A DNA stretch of 64,000 nt, from contig NZ_HG326652.1 in the NCBI RefSeq assembly GCF_000308295.2, forward strand, positions 2,266,818-2,330,817, written 5' to 3'. The notes below the pieces were generated by a model, which was not told the DNA's origin, did not search any database, and saw nothing but the letters and a program-made list of their open reading frames with translations. Positions 51,047 to 60,331 of this stretch are shown here, piece by piece (positions within the stretch are counted from its first letter, which is position 1; every line of letters begins with the position of its first letter). A program made the translations under genes and the position numbers. Source of the stretch: Afipia birgiae 34632. GTDB taxonomy: Bacteria > Pseudomonadota > Alphaproteobacteria > Rhizobiales > Xanthobacteraceae.

Positions 51047-52271
51047 ACTGATGCTCTGCTCCCTTCTGACGATCCTTCCGGATTATCTCTATCGCCGCTA
51101 TGTCCAGGGCAAGCGGATCGGCAAAGAGATCACGCTGTTCTCTGTCTGGTATGAACTGCGATGGGGCATCACGGCGTGCCTGATGCTGACCGTCGCGCTC
51201 ATCACAGTGATCTTCTATTTTCATCCGTCCACCACGAATGTGACCCTGTTTTACCGCACGATCCCGCTCGTTCCGGAGACAATCGGGCGCGTCGCGGAGG
51301 TCAACGCTGATTTCAGCGGTCCCGTCAAAAAGGGGGACGTCATCTTCAGACTGGACAGTTCAAAACAGGACGCAGCTGTAAAAACAGCACAGCGCAAGAT
51401 CGCGGAAGTCGATGCCGCCATGATCGCGGCTCAGTCGGAAGTCGTGAAAGCCGACGCCCAGATTCAGGAAGCGAAGAGTTCGCTGCAGCAGGCCTCCGAT
51501 GAACTCGACGTCAAGCGCGAGTTGCAGAGGCGCAATCCCGGCATCGTCCCGCAGCGGGACATCGAAAAACTCGAAGTGGTGGTGACGGGACGGCAAGGCA
51601 CGCTCGATGCCGTATCGGCCGCGAAACAATCCGCAGTGATCCGCACCACAACGCTGTTGCCGGCAGAGCGGGACAGCGCGGAAGCCACCCTTGCCCAGGC
51701 GCAGGTGGATCTCGACAAAACCTTCATCCGCGCCGGCGTGGACGGGCGCGTTGAACAGTTCTCATTGCGACCTGGTGACCTCGTCAATCCGATGATCCGG
51801 TCCGCCGGCATTCTGATTCCGGAGGGCGCGGGACAACACACGCTCTCGGCAGGATTCGGCCAGATCGAAGCGCAGGTCATGAAGGTCGGCATGGTCGCAG
51901 AGGTGACCTGTGTTTCAAAACCATGGGTCATCATCCCGATGGTCGTCACCGGCGTGCAGAATTACATCGCCGCCGGCCAGTTCCGCGGCGGTGAGCAACT
52001 GCTCGAAGCGCAGCAGGTGCAACAGCCGGGGACGATCCTCGTCTTCATGCAGCCCATTTTCAAAGGCGGCCTTGATGGCGTGACACCCGGCAGCAGTTGC
52101 ATTGCCAACGCCTACACCAGCAACCACGAGCTGCTCGACGCCAAGGGCACCAGCACGGGAAAGCGCATCTGGCTGCACGCGGTCGACACTGTCGGCCTCG
52201 TCCATGCGATGCTGTTGCGCATTCAGGCATTGGTGCTTCCGGTCAAGACGCTGGTGCTGAGCGGGCACTGA
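51039..52271 (+). CDS. HlyD-family membrane-fusion protein (YiaV/YibH type)
   Basis: About 410 residues from the ATG at 51039. Unusually it has two N-terminal helical segments ('LELMLCSLLTILPDYLYRR' and 'WGITACLMLTVALITVIFYF') before the barrel-sandwich half-motif 'IPLVPETIGRVAEVNADFSGPVKKGDVIFRLDSSKQ'. A coiled-coil hairpin ('AQRKIAEVDAAMIAAQSEVVKADAQIQEAKSSLQQASDELD') and the second lipoyl half ('TFIRAGVDGRVEQFSLRPGDLVNPMIRSAGILIPEG') follow. It should act as a periplasmic adaptor of an efflux system; no pump ATPase or RND protein is adjacent, as in yiaVW-type loci. Confidence 0.85.
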   Translation: MLELMLCSLLTILPDYLYRRYVQGKRIGKEITLFSVWYELRWGITACLMLTVALITVIFYFHPSTTNVTLFYRTIPLVPETIGRVAEVNADFSGPVKKGDVIFRLDSSKQDAAVKTAQRKIAEVDAAMIAAQSEVVKADAQIQEAKSSLQQASDELDVKRELQRRNPGIVPQRDIEKLEVVVTGRQGTLDAVSAAKQSAVIRTTTLLPAERDSAEATLAQAQVDLDKTFIRAGVDGRVEQFSLRPGDLVNPMIRSAGILIPEGAGQHTLSAGFGQIEAQVMKVGMVAEVTCVSKPWVIIPMVVTGVQNYIAAGQFRGGEQLLEAQQVQQPGTILVFMQPIFKGGLDGVTPGSSCIANAYTSNHELLDAKGTSTGKRIWLHAVDTVGLVHAMLLRIQALVLPVKTLVLSGH

Positions 52272-52311
52272 GGGATTGAAATTCACGAATGACCCACGTC
52301 ATTCGCGCGGG

Positions 52312-53427
52312 CTACCTGCCCCACACCTCGCTCGCGACATCGACGGTGAGGCGAAGTTTTGCCCATTGCTCGTCCTCGGTGAGGATGTTGCCTTCCTCAG
52401 TCGAGGCGAAGCCGCATTGCGGCGACAGCGCAAGCTGATCCAGCGAAACGAACTTCGCCGCTTCCATCACGCGCTGCCTGATGTCGTCCTTCTTCTCAAG
52501 CACGCCTGTCTTGGACGTGATGAGCCCGAGCACGACGGTCTTGTTGCCCTTGGGCAGGAATCGCAGCGGCTCGAAACCGCCCGCGCGGTCGGAATCGTAT
52601 TCGAGGAAATAGCCGTCGTAATTGACCCGCGACAGCAGGATCTCCGCCACCGGCTCGTACCCGCCGGATGAAATCCAGGCCGAACGGAAATTGCCGCGGC
52701 AGACATGCGTGGTGATGATCATGTCGGCGGGGCGCTCGGCAATCGCGTAGTTGATGACGCGGGCATAGACCGCCGGGAGAGCGTCGGGGTCCTCACCTCG
52801 CCCGCGCAGCTTCGCCCGCTGGTCCTCGGAGCAGAGATAGGCCCACACGGTGTCATCGAACTGCAGGTAGCGGCAGCCGGCGTCGTAGAACGCCTGCACG
52901 GCCTTGCGATATGTTTTTGCCAGGTCGATGAAGAAGTCATCCATGTCCGGATAGACCTGCTGCGAGATCGCGCTGCGGCCGCCCCGATAGTGCAACAGCG
53001 ACGGCGAAGGGATCGTCATCTTGGGCAGAATGCCGGCGAGATCGCATTTGTCCTTGAGCAGCTTGAAATGCTCGATCATCGGATGGCTGCCCGGGAAATC
53101 CAGCTTGCCGGTGACGCGGATGCTCTCGCCGCGTGTCATCATTCCGTTGAACTGGATGCCGCCGGTCTTGTGAAGTTCGCAGCCGCCGAGATGTTTCAGA
53201 AAATCGAAATGCCACCACGAACGGCGAAACTCCCCGTCGGTCGCGAGCATCAATCCGTTTTGCTTCTGCTTCTGGACGATTTTGCCGATTTCGAGCGACT
53301 CGACGCGCAGCAGTTCGGCAGCCGTGATCTCGCCCTTGGCCAACCGCGCCCGCGCATCCTTGATCCGCTGCGGCCGCAACAGGCTGCCGACATGGTCAGC
53401 GCGAAACGGCGGCTTCGATTTCTGCAT
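52312..53427 (-). CDS. MetE C-terminal-domain family protein (YxjG/YxjH-like)
   Basis: About 371 residues (ATG 53427, six bases after GGAG; another ATG at 53430). 'FRADHVGSLLRPQRIKDARARLAKGEIT', 'ATDGEFRRSWWHFDFLKHLGG', 'YLQFDDTVWAYLC' and the zinc-ligand-bearing 'IITTHVCRGNFRSAW' with 'ALSPQCGFASTEEGN' match the C-terminal catalytic half of cobalamin-independent methionine synthase. It lacks the N-terminal half of MetE, as in the YxjG/YxjH group, which acts in methionine or S-methyl salvage metabolism. Methyl donor unknown. Convergent with the HlyD gene. Confidence 0.88.
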   Translation of the reverse strand: MQKSKPPFRADHVGSLLRPQRIKDARARLAKGEITAAELLRVESLEIGKIVQKQKQNGLMLATDGEFRRSWWHFDFLKHLGGCELHKTGGIQFNGMMTRGESIRVTGKLDFPGSHPMIEHFKLLKDKCDLAGILPKMTIPSPSLLHYRGGRSAISQQVYPDMDDFFIDLAKTYRKAVQAFYDAGCRYLQFDDTVWAYLCSEDQRAKLRGRGEDPDALPAVYARVINYAIAERPADMIITTHVCRGNFRSAWISSGGYEPVAEILLSRVNYDGYFLEYDSDRAGGFEPLRFLPKGNKTVVLGLITSKTGVLEKKDDIRQRVMEAAKFVSLDQLALSPQCGFASTEEGNILTEDEQWAKLRLTVDVASEVWGR

Positions 53428-53613
53428 CATGTTCTCCGGATCGGGCCCGTCCGCCATCTTGGCGCGCTCACTACCACAATCCCGTCAGCAAGACCGAGCA
53501 ACTTTTATGCATTACGGCCGGTCGTCCCATGATACCGATCGGGGGTATGCATGCGACCGGAACGAAATCCTGCCGGGGCGGTTGGTCAATGCAAGCGCGG
53601 GAGGCTGTTTCTC

Positions 53614-54072
53614 ATGACCAAGACCGAATTCTTTCGCATTCCCCACAACGCCTGCGTCATTGTCGGCGACGGGCGCAAAGCGCTTTTCCTGCGCAACGAA
53701 GGCACCCAGATCGCACCCCGCCTGAAGACCGAGCAGGTTCTGCTGAACGCCAATCCGCCGACGCGCGAACAGGGGTCCGACCAGCCCGGCCGCTCGTTCG
53801 CGAGTGTCGGCGCGCGGCGCAGCGCCATGGAGCAGACCGACTGGCAAGAGATCGGAGAGCAGCGGTTTGCACGCACCATTGCGGACGCGCTGGAAAACCT
53901 GGCGCGCGACCGCGACATTCCGGGCTTCGTGATCGTCGCGCCGCCGCGCACGCTGGCGGAATTGCGGCGCGTCATCAATTCAAGCGTGAAGGACCGCGTC
54001 ATCGCCGAGATCGACAAGGACCTCACCGGCCATCCGGTCGGGGACATCGAGCGGCATCTGACCGCGGCGTAG
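53614..54072 (+). CDS. Host-attachment-family protein (AtsA-like)
   Basis: 152 residues from the ATG at 53614, preceded by GGGAGG. 'FFRIPHNACVIVGDGRKALFLRNEGT', 'SFASVGARRSAMEQTDWQEIGEQRFARTIADALENLARDRDIPGFVIVAPPRTLAELRRVINSSVKDRVIAEIDKDLTGHPVGDIERHL' fits the 'protein required for attachment to host cells' family, which is common in alphaproteobacteria and has an eRF1/baeRF-like fold. Described originally in plant-associated bacteria; its biochemical role is not clear. Cytosolic by sequence (no signal peptide). Divergent from the MetE-like gene. Confidence 0.85.
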   Translation: MTKTEFFRIPHNACVIVGDGRKALFLRNEGTQIAPRLKTEQVLLNANPPTREQGSDQPGRSFASVGARRSAMEQTDWQEIGEQRFARTIADALENLARDRDIPGFVIVAPPRTLAELRRVINSSVKDRVIAEIDKDLTGHPVGDIERHLTAA

Positions 54073-54128
54073 CCGCAGACGCCGCGAATGGAAAGTTTCC
54101 ACTTGCGGAAACTATCTATTGCCCTCCA

Positions 54129-54227
54129 CCGGCCAGCAAGTGGGTGAAGCAGCGCGAGACCGCCATGACTCAGGCTTTCGACCGGCTGGCGCAGGCGATG
54201 GCCGAATTTCCCGAGGACAGCAGATGA
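54129..54227 (+). pseudogene. 3' remnant of a gene coupled to the SRPBCC gene
   Basis: A frame ending 'SKWVKQRETAMTQAFDRLAQAMAEFPEDSR' stops with a TGA that overlaps the next gene's ATG (ATGA). That coupling suggests an upstream partner gene; in many genomes SRPBCC genes follow an ArsR-type regulator. Here only the tail can be seen: the region before it (from 54073) shows no start or helix-turn-helix. It may be a truncated regulator; this is a guess from context. Confidence 0.3.
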
Positions 54228-54700
54228 AAAGCAATTCCGTGGACCACGCCACCTTCGTCGTCGAACGCATGCTGCCGGGACGTCCGCCGCATGCCTTCCG
54301 GTTCTGGTCGGAATTCGATCTCAAGCGCAAATGGACGTCGTGTCATCCGGACTGGACCGTGCTCGAAGACAGCTTCGGTTTCCGGATCGGCGGGTCGGAA
54401 GCGGCCCGATGGCGCACAGCCGAGGGCGAGATGCGGGGATTCCGCGCGCACTACTTCGACATCGTGCCGGGCGAACGGATCATCTACGCCTATGAGATGA
54501 CCCTCGGCGCGCGGCGGCTGTCGGCGTCGCTGGCGACGGTTGTGTTCACCGCAGACGGCGCGCAAACCAGAATGACATTCACCGAGCAGGCCGCCGTGCT
54601 CGACGCCGATGCCGGGATCGACGCGCGGGCATCCGGGACCGGGAGCGGTTTCGAACGGCTGGCCGCCGTCATGGAGCAGGAGCAGTCCCCGCTGCACTGA
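54224..54700 (+). CDS. SRPBCC/AHSA1-family protein
   Basis: 158 residues from the ATG at 54224. 'HATFVVERMLPGRPPHAFRFWSEFDLKRKWTSCHPDWTVLEDSFGFRIGGSEAARWRTAEG', 'YFDIVPGERIIYAYEMTLGARRLSASLATVVFTADGAQTRMTFTEQAAVLD' is the typical AHSA1-like START/Bet v1 fold, with the F-x-x-W and 'P-x-x-x-F-x-x-W' layout. Such proteins bind hydrophobic small molecules; the ligand is unknown. It overlaps the stop of a truncated upstream frame. Convergent with purU, only 1 bp apart. Confidence 0.88.
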   Translation: MKSNSVDHATFVVERMLPGRPPHAFRFWSEFDLKRKWTSCHPDWTVLEDSFGFRIGGSEAARWRTAEGEMRGFRAHYFDIVPGERIIYAYEMTLGARRLSASLATVVFTADGAQTRMTFTEQAAVLDADAGIDARASGTGSGFERLAAVMEQEQSPLH

Positions 54701-54701
54701 G

Positions 54702-55565
54702 TTAGTCGGTGAACACCACCGTCTTGCGCCCGTTGAGGATCACGCGGTCCTCAAGGTGATAGCGCATCGCGCGGGCGAGCACCCGCCGCTCGATGTCCGC
54801 GCCCTTGCGCACGAGGTCTTCCGGCGCATCGCGATGGCTGATGCGCTCGATATCCTGCTCGATGATCGGGCCTTCGTCGAGATCGCTGGTGACGTAATGC
54901 GCGGTCGCGCCGATCAGCTTGACGCCGCGCTCATGCGCCTGGTGATAGGGCTTGGCGCCCTTGAAGCCCGGCAGGAACGAGTGGTGGATGTTGATGCAGC
55001 GCCCCGAGAGCTTGCCGGCGAAATCCTCCGACAGCACCTGCATGTAACGCGCCAGCACCACCAGATTTGTTTTGGTGTCCTGAATGATTTTCCAGACCGC
55101 CGCTTCCTGCTCGTCCTTGGTGGTGCGCGTCACCGGCAGATGGTGAAACGGGATGCCTGCGAAATCGATCCCGGCGTAGGTTTCCAGCGGATGATTGGAA
55201 ACGATAGCGGTCGGGGTCATCGGCAACTCACCGCGCCGGCAGCGATAAAGAATGTCGGCGAGACAGTGATCGAACTTCGACACCATCAGCAGCACGCGCT
55301 GGTGCACAGAACGGTCGCGCAACTGCCAGACCATGTCGAACGGCTTTGCCATCACGCCAAATCCGGCCTCAAGCGTGGGCAGGTCCACCGGTGCGGCGGG
55401 CGAACCGAACATCACCCGCATGAAGAACCTGCCGGTCTCGATATCGCTGTATTGCTGCGCGTCGAGAATGTTCTGCCCGTTGGCGAACAGGAAGGTGGAG
55501 ACCGCCGACACGATGCCGGGGCGGTCCGGACAGGACAGGGTCAGGACGAATTGCTGTGAGGACAT
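54702..55565 (-). CDS. purU: Formyltetrahydrofolate deformylase
   Basis: 287 residues. An N-terminal ACT domain ('[34 protein letters not shown]') is followed by a formyl-transferase domain: '[26 protein letters not shown]', '[70 protein letters not shown]' with the catalytic N-x-H-x...-D set. Hydrolyses 10-formyl-THF to formate and THF, balancing one-carbon pools, fitting a genome with methyl/SAM genes nearby. Length and order are those of PurU. Confidence 0.96.
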   Translation of the reverse strand: MSSQQFVLTLSCPDRPGIVSAVSTFLFANGQNILDAQQYSDIETGRFFMRVMFGSPAAPVDLPTLEAGFGVMAKPFDMVWQLRDRSVHQRVLLMVSKFDHCLADILYRCRRGELPMTPTAIVSNHPLETYAGIDFAGIPFHHLPVTRTTKDEQEAAVWKIIQDTKTNLVVLARYMQVLSEDFAGKLSGRCINIHHSFLPGFKGAKPYHQAHERGVKLIGATAHYVTSDLDEGPIIEQDIERISHRDAPEDLVRKGADIERRVLARAMRYHLEDRVILNGRKTVVFTD

Positions 55566-55657
55566 GAGGACTTTTTCAGATTTTGGACGACAGGTGGCGG
55601 GCGGAACCCTCCTGTAACATCACTCCTTCCGTTAGCCAATCGCTCGGAGACCTGCAC

Positions 55658-55747
55658 CGTCATTGCGAGGAGCGCAGCGGCGAAGCAATCCAGCCTTCCC
55701 TTGCGACGCCTGAATCTCTGGATTGCTTCGCTTCGCTCGCAATGACG
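55658..55747. repeat. Intergenic palindromic repeat (CGTCATTGCGAGG ... CTCGCAATGACG)
   Basis: CGTCATTGCGAGG (55658-55670) and GAAGCAATCCAG (55681-55692) pair with CTGGATTGCTTC (55718-55729) and CTCGCAATGACG (55736-55747). This is the widespread 'cattgcgag' hairpin repeat of proteobacteria. It occupies the middle of the 285-bp gap between purU and the HemD-like gene. Confidence 0.8.
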
Positions 55748-55850
55748 AAGAGAGACTGCAAAACAGGCTTTCAGCCGATGGGTTGAGGGCGTAAATTACC
55801 GCGAGGCGTTCCACTGTGGCGGCGTAAGACATTCTCCGTGAAAGACATCG

Positions 55851-56705
55851 ATGGCTGGCAGGCTTGAAGGTTATCGCATCCTGATTCTGGAAACGCGCGA
55901 GGAAGCGCAGTTTTCACGGCTGCTGCAGGAACAGGGCGCCAACGTGCTGCAATGTCCGATGTTCACCATTCACGACGCGCCGGACCCTGCCCCGATCGAG
56001 GCCTGGATCAGGCTGTTCATCGCAAAGCCGTTCGACGATCTGGTGCTGATGACCGGCGAAGGCCTTCGCCGCATGATGAAGGTCGCGCAGCGCATCGGCG
56101 TCGATCAGGATTTCGTCGCAGCCCTTGCCAAGGCGAAGAGATATGCCCGCGGCCCGAAGCCGGTGCGGGCGCTGCGCGAGATCGGTCTCGAAGCGAATGT
56201 GCAGACCGAGACGCCGACATCGGAAGGCGTCGCCGCCATGCTGGCTCAAGAGAACCTGAAAGGCCACCGCGTCGGATTGCAGCTTTATCCCGACAAGGAT
56301 CATGGCAAGCTGATCGCGGCGATCACCTCATACGGCGCAACTGTCGAACCCGTGCTGCCCTACATCTACGACGGCCAGGCAGCGGACACCAACATCGTCG
56401 CGGCTATCGGCGAAATGGCGCAGCGCCGCGTCGATGCGATTGCGCTGACCAGTTCAGGTCAGGTGCGGCGTTTGATCGATGTGGCGCGCGCGCACAATTG
56501 TGAAGACCAGTTGCGCGCCGGCCTCAAGCAGACGCCGGTGGCCTCGGTTGGTCCCGTCGTGTCCGACGAGCTGAAGGCCAACGGCCTGCACACCGACATC
56601 TATCCCGCCAACGATTCGTTCTTCATGAAGCCGTTGATCAGCGCGATGGCGACTGCACTCAACAAGGCGCCGCCACGTCTGCAAAATGCGACACCGTCTC
56701 ATTGA
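55851..56705 (+). CDS. Uroporphyrinogen-III synthase (HemD)-like protein
   Basis: 284 residues. 'YRILILETREEAQFSRLLQEQGANVLQCPMFTIHDAPDPAPIEAWIRLFIAKPFDDLVLMTGEGLRRMM', 'GPKPVRALREIGLEANVQTETPTSEGVAAML', 'HRVGLQLYPDKDHGKLIAAITSYGATVEPVLPYIYDG', 'RVDAIALTSSGQVRRLIDVA' follow the two-lobed HEM4 fold. HemD proteins vary greatly, so substrate-level proof is weak. Related proteins occur beside nitrite-assimilation or sirohaem genes; none are here. Also possible: a HemD-like domain protein without the enzyme activity. Confidence 0.75.
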   Translation: MAGRLEGYRILILETREEAQFSRLLQEQGANVLQCPMFTIHDAPDPAPIEAWIRLFIAKPFDDLVLMTGEGLRRMMKVAQRIGVDQDFVAALAKAKRYARGPKPVRALREIGLEANVQTETPTSEGVAAMLAQENLKGHRVGLQLYPDKDHGKLIAAITSYGATVEPVLPYIYDGQAADTNIVAAIGEMAQRRVDAIALTSSGQVRRLIDVARAHNCEDQLRAGLKQTPVASVGPVVSDELKANGLHTDIYPANDSFFMKPLISAMATALNKAPPRLQNATPSH

Positions 56706-56802
56706 ACAGAACATGGCTGTTGGCTTTGCCGAACGCGGCGGCAGTTGCTAAGACTCCGGAAAACAAGTACGCGCGATTGTTGTGCGCCGCAAATAGACCG
56801 GG

Positions 56803-59274
56803 GTGGATATGCCGAACTTGCCGCTGACAGGGTTGTGCGTCGTTGAACTCGGATCGGGCGATACGCTCGGCTATTGCGGCAAGCTGTTCGCGGATTTCGG
56901 CGCAGAGGTCATCAAGATCGAGCCGCAGGGCGGCGATCCCGGCCGCCGCATTCCGCCGCTTGCGGATGCGGGCGAAGGCAAGCGCGAGAGCCTCAACTTC
57001 GCGTGGCTGAACACCAACAAGAAGAGCATCACCGCCGATCCTGAAACGCCGGCGGGCGCAAACCGGATTCTCGAACTGCTCGCGAACTCCGATCTGCTGC
57101 TCGATGCGCGCCATCCCGACGACATCGCAGCCTCGCAGATTTCGCACGAGCGTTTGCGCAAGGCCGATCCCGGCCTCGCCATCACCGCGATGTCGTGGTT
57201 CGGCGAACACGGACCGTATCGCAACTATCTCGCGACCGACTCGGTATGCCGCAGCCTCGCCGGACTGGTGAAGCTGGTCGGTCCGGTCGAGGGACCGCCG
57301 GTGTTGCCGCGCGACGGACAGATCGGCGTGGTCGGCGGACTGACCGCGTTCATTCCGAGTCTTGCCGGACTCTACGGACATGCGCACGGCGCGCGCCGCT
57401 TCGCCGTCAACAATCTGGAGGCCATGCTGCATATCAGCGAGTTCGACACCGGACTCGCGCTGGAATCCGGTTTCACGCGCCCGCGCCCCGGTATCAACCG
57501 GTTCGGCCGTGGTTATCCGTCCGGCAACTTTGTCACCAGGCATGGCTGGCTCGGCGTCACCGTGGTTACGCCCGCGCAATGGTCAGCGTTCTGCACCATG
57601 CTCGATATGCCCGAACTCGGCGCCGATCCGAAATATTCGGCGACCATCGGCCGCTTCAACCATGCGGACGAATTGAAGGCGATCATCACGCCGGCTCTGC
57701 TGAAGAAAACCGCGCTGGAATGGTTCGAGATGGGCATCGAGCTGCGGCTTCCGCTCGCCGTCGTGCCGGACATGAAGGAACTGCTCGAGCAGGACGTGCA
57801 TCGCGTGCGCGGCGCGTTCGGGCCGGTGAAAATCGGTACGGCGTCATTTGAAGGCCCGGTGCTGCCGCAATATCTGACGCGCTCAAAGCCAAAGCCAAAC
57901 GGACGCGCGCCGCTGGCCGGCGCGGACGACAAGGCCGCCCTGCCCGCACATCAACGCAGCGCCACGCGCGCGGCGACTGCGACAGACGCGTTGCCGTTGA
58001 AGGGCCTGCGCATCATCGATCTCACCATGGGCTGGGCCGGGCCGACCGCAACGCGCCAGATGGGCGATCTCGGCGCGGACATTATTAAGGTGGAGTCGTG
58101 CCAGTATCCCGACTGGTTCCGCGGCACCGACACGCGGCCGCCCTATCATGAGGAACGGACCTACGAGAAGACCTACTGGTTCCAGATGAACAACCGCAAC
58201 AAGCGCGGCATCACGCTGGACCTGACCACCGAAGCCGGCCTCTCGCTGCTCAAGCGCCTGATGAAGGACGCCGACGCGGTGATCGACAATTACGCCGCCG
58301 ACGTGATGCCGCGCCTCGGCCTCGGCGTCGACGACATTCTCAAGATCAATCCGCGTCTCGTTGTGGTCACCATGCCCGCCTTCGGCATGACGGGAAAATG
58401 GAGCGGTGCGCGCGCCTATGGCTCGACGCTCGAACAGGCGTCGGGTTTGCCGTCGGTCACCGGCGGCCCGGACGATCCGCCGGTCATGCTGCATGCGGCG
58501 ATCGGCGATCCGATCGGCGGCCTGAATGCCGCCGCCGCGCTGCTGCTCGGCTTCATGCATCAGCGGAGCACCGGCGAAGGCCAGCACATCGATCTCAGCC
58601 AGGTGGAATGCATGCTGCCGATGGTGGCGCCGTCGATTCTCGAACAGTCCGCCCTGGGCGCAACCAGTCCGCGGATCGGCAACCGCCATCCGCAACATGT
58701 GCCGAACGGATGCTTCCCCACCCTCGGCATCGATCAGTGGCTCACGCTGTCTGTGCGAAGCGACGACGAGTGGCGCGCGCTGTGCGGCGTGATGCGGCGG
58801 GCGGATCTAGCGGCCAATCCCGAATTCGCAACCGCTGAAGGCCGGCGCAGGCATGAAGATTCCATCGAGGTCGCGATCCGGCACTGGCTCGCCGATGTGC
58901 GTCCCGACATTGCGATGGTGACATTGCAGAAGGCCGGCGTGCCCGCAGGCATCGCCAAGCTGCCGCAGGATCTCGCGGCCGATCCGCATTTGCTGAAGAC
59001 CGGACACTGGCAGCCGAGCGACCGGCCCTTCATGGGCCCGCATCTGTTGCCGTCGGTGGCCTATCGCGAGGGCGACAGCGAGTTGCCCTATCCGATTGTG
59101 AATGTCGCGCCGACGCTCGGCCAGCATAATCAGGAGGTATTGCGCGAGGTGCTCGGCCTCAGCGAGGCCGAGATCGCCGATCTTGCGCGGAGCGAGATCA
59201 TCGGCACCGAGGCGACGCTGCCGAAGCCGAAGAAGAAAAAGACTGAGGGCAAAGCCGCAAGCGCGGCGAGCTAG
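56803..59274 (+). CDS. Double-domain CaiB/BaiF-type CoA-transferase
   Basis: About 823 residues, twice the family's normal 400, because two CaiB-like halves are fused. The first half: 'GLCVVELGSGDTLGYCGKLFADFGAEVIKIEPQGGDPGRR', 'LAITAMSWFGEHGPYRN'. The second half, from about residue 398: 'GLRIIDLTMGWAGPTATRQMGDLGADIIKVESCQYPDWFRG', 'VVVTMPAFGMTGKWSGARAYGSTLEQASGLPSVTGG', 'LLLGFMHQRSTGEGQHIDLSQVECMLPMVAPSI'. The lysine-rich tail is odd. It should move CoA between acids. Each half's start (GTG 56803 or ATG 56809) is uncertain by two codons. Confidence 0.88.
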   Translation: MDMPNLPLTGLCVVELGSGDTLGYCGKLFADFGAEVIKIEPQGGDPGRRIPPLADAGEGKRESLNFAWLNTNKKSITADPETPAGANRILELLANSDLLLDARHPDDIAASQISHERLRKADPGLAITAMSWFGEHGPYRNYLATDSVCRSLAGLVKLVGPVEGPPVLPRDGQIGVVGGLTAFIPSLAGLYGHAHGARRFAVNNLEAMLHISEFDTGLALESGFTRPRPGINRFGRGYPSGNFVTRHGWLGVTVVTPAQWSAFCTMLDMPELGADPKYSATIGRFNHADELKAIITPALLKKTALEWFEMGIELRLPLAVVPDMKELLEQDVHRVRGAFGPVKIGTASFEGPVLPQYLTRSKPKPNGRAPLAGADDKAALPAHQRSATRAATATDALPLKGLRIIDLTMGWAGPTATRQMGDLGADIIKVESCQYPDWFRGTDTRPPYHEERTYEKTYWFQMNNRNKRGITLDLTTEAGLSLLKRLMKDADAVIDNYAADVMPRLGLGVDDILKINPRLVVVTMPAFGMTGKWSGARAYGSTLEQASGLPSVTGGPDDPPVMLHAAIGDPIGGLNAAAALLLGFMHQRSTGEGQHIDLSQVECMLPMVAPSILEQSALGATSPRIGNRHPQHVPNGCFPTLGIDQWLTLSVRSDDEWRALCGVMRRADLAANPEFATAEGRRRHEDSIEVAIRHWLADVRPDIAMVTLQKAGVPAGIAKLPQDLAADPHLLKTGHWQPSDRPFMGPHLLPSVAYREGDSELPYPIVNVAPTLGQHNQEVLREVLGLSEAEIADLARSEIIGTEATLPKPKKKKTEGKAASAAS

Positions 59275-59357
59275 TTCAGATAGCCAAGCGGGATATGGTG
59301 AGACCCCGCATTTTCTCCCCGCAAGCGGGGCGAGGGAGCGTGCTCCGCTCTGCCTTG

Positions 59358-59813
59358 TTAGGCCCCGCTTCCCATAAACTGCATCACCACCTCACGGCTG
59401 TGCGGCCGGGTCCGGTGCTCGATCAGATAGATCGCCTGCCAGGTGCCGAGCGCCAGCGCGCCGTCGAGAACCGGGATCTGCAGGTTGCTGCACGTCAGCA
59501 TGGCCTTGATGTGCGCCGGCATGTCGTCCGGACCTTCGATGGTGTGACGCCAGCCGCCGTCGGCGGGCGCAAGCCGCCGCAATAACGTCATCAGATCCGC
59601 CAGCACATCGGGATCGGCATTCTCCTGAATGGTGAGTGACGCGGACGTGTGACGGATGAACAGGCTCACGGCTCCCGTCGCACCGCCGCTCTGCTGCAGA
59701 AATCGCGCGACCTCCGCCGTGATATCGATGAAGCCTTCGCCCTTCGTCGGCACGGTCAATACCGAGGTGGCGATGGTGTCGACGTTGGCTGAAAGAACGG
59801 GTGTCTGTTTCAT
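59358..59813 (-). CDS. YjbQ-family protein
   Basis: 151 residues from the ATG at 59813. 'VPTKGEGFIDITAEVARFLQQSGGATGAVSLFIRHTSASLTIQENADPDVLADL' and 'GPDDMPAHIKAMLTCSNLQIPVLDGALALGTWQAIYLIEHRTRPHSREVVMQFMG' contain the family's H-T-S-A-S-L and E-N-x-D-P-x-V signatures. YjbQ proteins form trimers with a bound metal or phosphate and have weak thiamine-phosphate-synthase-like activity in other bacteria. It starts 11 bp after the DUF1810 gene on the same strand, so the two are co-transcribed. Confidence 0.9.
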   Translation of the reverse strand: MKQTPVLSANVDTIATSVLTVPTKGEGFIDITAEVARFLQQSGGATGAVSLFIRHTSASLTIQENADPDVLADLMTLLRRLAPADGGWRHTIEGPDDMPAHIKAMLTCSNLQIPVLDGALALGTWQAIYLIEHRTRPHSREVVMQFMGSGA

Positions 59814-59824
59814 GTATCTGTCGC

Positions 59825-60247
59825 TCACAATCGGGCGATGGTCGCCGCGTCGAATTCGCCGTCGTAGTATTTTTGCAGGGCCATGACGAAGTCTGCATTG
59901 TCCGGCGTGACCTTGGCAAACAGCGTCATCGACGACCTGAATTTGATGTCGTCGGGCGAACCCAAAATCGCGTGAATGTCCTTGCCCGCAACAGCGTTCA
60001 CCAGCCGGGTGCATTCGCGCAGCCGCGGCCCGAGCACCGGATGATCCAGATAGGCCAAAGCCTCCGCGCGCGAGTGCACCGCATATTGCTGCGCCATCGC
60101 GCTGAATCCGAGACCTTCGATCTGCGGAAAAATGAACCACATCCAGTGGCTTTGTTTCCGGCCTGCACGCAGTTCCGAGACGACGCGCGGATACACCGGC
60201 GCCTGCGCCGAGATGAACCGCTCAAGGTCGAAGATATCGTCGCTCAT
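59825..60247 (-). CDS. DUF1810-family protein
   Basis: 140 residues. 'IFDLERFISAQAPVYPRVVSELRAGRKQSHWMWFIFPQIEGLGFSAMAQQYAVHSRAEALAYLDHPVLGPRLRECTRLVNAV' is the family's highly conserved block (K-x-S-H-W-M-W-F-I-F-P-Q), ending 'DIKFRSSMTLFAKVTPDNADFVMALQKYYDGEFDAATIARL'. DUF1810 proteins often lie near macro-domain or ADP-ribose-handling genes; none is here. Function unknown. Precedes yjbQ on the same transcript. Confidence 0.9.
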   Translation of the reverse strand: MSDDIFDLERFISAQAPVYPRVVSELRAGRKQSHWMWFIFPQIEGLGFSAMAQQYAVHSRAEALAYLDHPVLGPRLRECTRLVNAVAGKDIHAILGSPDDIKFRSSMTLFAKVTPDNADFVMALQKYYDGEFDAATIARL

Positions 60248-60331
60248 CGGCTGTTCCCGTGCCGGACGCGCAAGGATATCGCGGAACCTTGGCCGACCGT
60301 CAGGGTTTTCCTTCGAGCAAGGGAGGTTCCC

